Part shown: positions 63,487 through 64,000 of the stretch, piece after piece | Position numbering within the stretch: position 1 is the stretch's first letter | Layout: each line of letters starts with the position of its first letter | Origin: Emergencia sp. | GTDB lineage: Bacteria; Bacillota; Clostridia; Peptostreptococcales; Anaerovoracaceae | Length of the DNA stretch: 64,000 bases | Assembly: GCA_022767345.1 (NCBI GenBank) | Contig: JALEOD010000042.1 | Location: 105,256-169,255 of the forward strand | Direction: 5' to 3' | The notes under the pieces: model-generated | The model's database searches: none | The model's input: only the letters and a program-made list of their open reading frames with translations | What the model was told of the DNA's origin: nothing | Position numbers and translations under genes: made by a program

Positions 63487-63900
63487 TCAGGATTTCTTTT
63501 GCGTCAGAAAAATTCCGACGATCGCCCCGATCAGAATCACCGGCGCGAGTCTGACAAAGAGCCACTCAAAACCGTGAATAGCAGCACCGGCAACAGCGGT
63601 TTCCGGGTCACTATAATCCCAGCCTAAGTAAGGACTGTTAAATACGATTAAGACCACTGAAAGAATTACGATAATTGCGCACAATGAAATAAGCATCCAG
63701 CGAAGTATGCTTCGTCTTGTATTTTTCCTTTGCGCAAGCTGCTGATTTATAATCTCCAGCTTTTCTGCAATCGCTTTTAAGTCATCCGCTGCAGGCGCAG
63801 TAACGGTTTCCCCAAGCAAGGTGCTGACTGGGGTTTCAAGGACTTCTGATATGGTGATTAACATATCAGAATCCGGCACTGACAGCCCCGTTTCCCTTAG
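63487..63900 (-). pseudogene. XRE-type regulator with membrane tail, HTH domain lost
   Basis: The remaining frame begins LRETGLSVPDSDMLITISEV, which is the end of a typical XRE helix-turn-helix (usual form WENGLSVPDSDML...), followed by a linker, one or two transmembrane segments (WMLISLCAIIVILSVVLIVF; LAPVILIGAIVGIFL) and a basic end. An in-frame TAA directly precedes LRETG, and the HTH itself is absent. The gene was truncated at about 63900-63930, next to what looks like the end of an integrated element. Confidence 0.7.
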
Positions 63901-63931
63901 TTAAAGATATTGTTGGGTATCTCAAGATGTG

Positions 63932-64000
63932 TCATTCGATTTTGCCGATAAAGCGGTAGAAGATTTCCACTTCCTGTTCCCGGCTTCCGTCCTCACTTTT
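63932..64000 (-). CDS. C-terminal tail of a probable serine recombinase (cut by window edge)
   Basis: The minus-strand frame reads SEDGSREQEVEIFYRFIGKI followed by Glu and a TGA at 63932. This resembles the end of DUF4368-containing large serine recombinases found on Tn916-like and other conjugative elements of Clostridia, which often close with a phrase like IYYxFIGKI. Only 22 residues are inside the window, so the call is tentative. Its position 32 bp from a truncated gene fits an element boundary. Confidence 0.5.
   Translation of the reverse strand, partial: KSEDGSREQEVEIFYRFIGKIE

Overview
The window looks like a chromosomal segment of an anaerobic, endospore-forming Bacillota of the class Clostridia. 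Evidence: a class III anaerobic ribonucleotide reductase with its activase, a hybrid-cluster protein (Hcp), an alpha/beta small acid-soluble spore protein, a YlbJ-type sporulation membrane protein, a valS T-box, and Bacillota-type gene order (rplU-rpmA-obgE; rsmD-coaD). A family such as Anaerovoracaceae is possible, but I cannot fix genus or family from the sequence. Most genes lie on the minus strand in long, tightly packed operons.

Layout. 1-2.85 kb: rplU-rpmA-obgE and the start of a secreted protein. 3.0-5.9 kb: a DUF3990/XRE pair that resembles a toxin-antitoxin module, and an SPFH protein with a ribbon-helix-helix partner. 6-17.6 kb: nitroreductase, recA with an SOS box, cinA-pgsA-rimO-ftsK-uppP-asd, and a threonine dehydratase behind a structured leader. 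17.9-24.6 kb: dapA, rpmF, ackA, tmcAL, ylbJ and a LemA/DUF3137 pair. 24.6-30.9 kb: coaD, rsmD, SASP, recG, Asp23, rpmB and a small plus-strand insert. 31-41.9 kb: nrdDG, a degenerate PepD-like lipoprotein, metF-metH-EamA, a DNA glycosylase and a GH25 lysozyme. 42-49 kb: two M20 hydrolases, mnmM, an MBL-fold protein, a ferredoxin/NapH-like pair and a Crp/Fnr regulator. 49.5-53.5 kb: hcp, then an IS4-like element beside a truncated permease. 53.6-63.3 kb: glyA, a two-domain SSB, a monofunctional transglycosylase, and the valS-folC-lipid kinase-GNAT-ThrE operon behind a T-box. The last 0.5 kb holds a decapitated XRE gene next to the tail of a probable serine recombinase.

The metabolic content is coherent: aspartate-family and one-carbon metabolism (asd, dapA, glyA, metF, metH, threonine dehydratase, ThrE), acetate formation (ackA), anaerobic dNTP synthesis, and nitrosative or redox defence (hcp, Fe-S proteins, Crp/Fnr).

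The feature I find hardest to explain with known categories is a set of intergenic elements of about 0.1-0.35 kb. Each is an imperfect nested palindrome built from many copies, in both orientations, of one short word. The word differs from locus to locus: TTGACAA at two sites, ATATGCAC, GCACCATTT, GTTGGCG and TTCGCAAATTG. Most begin within a few tens of bases of an upstream stop codon. A second candidate is the roughly 170-nt leader of the threonine dehydratase gene, which has a well-spaced promoter, an 8-bp closing stem and a terminator-like hairpin.
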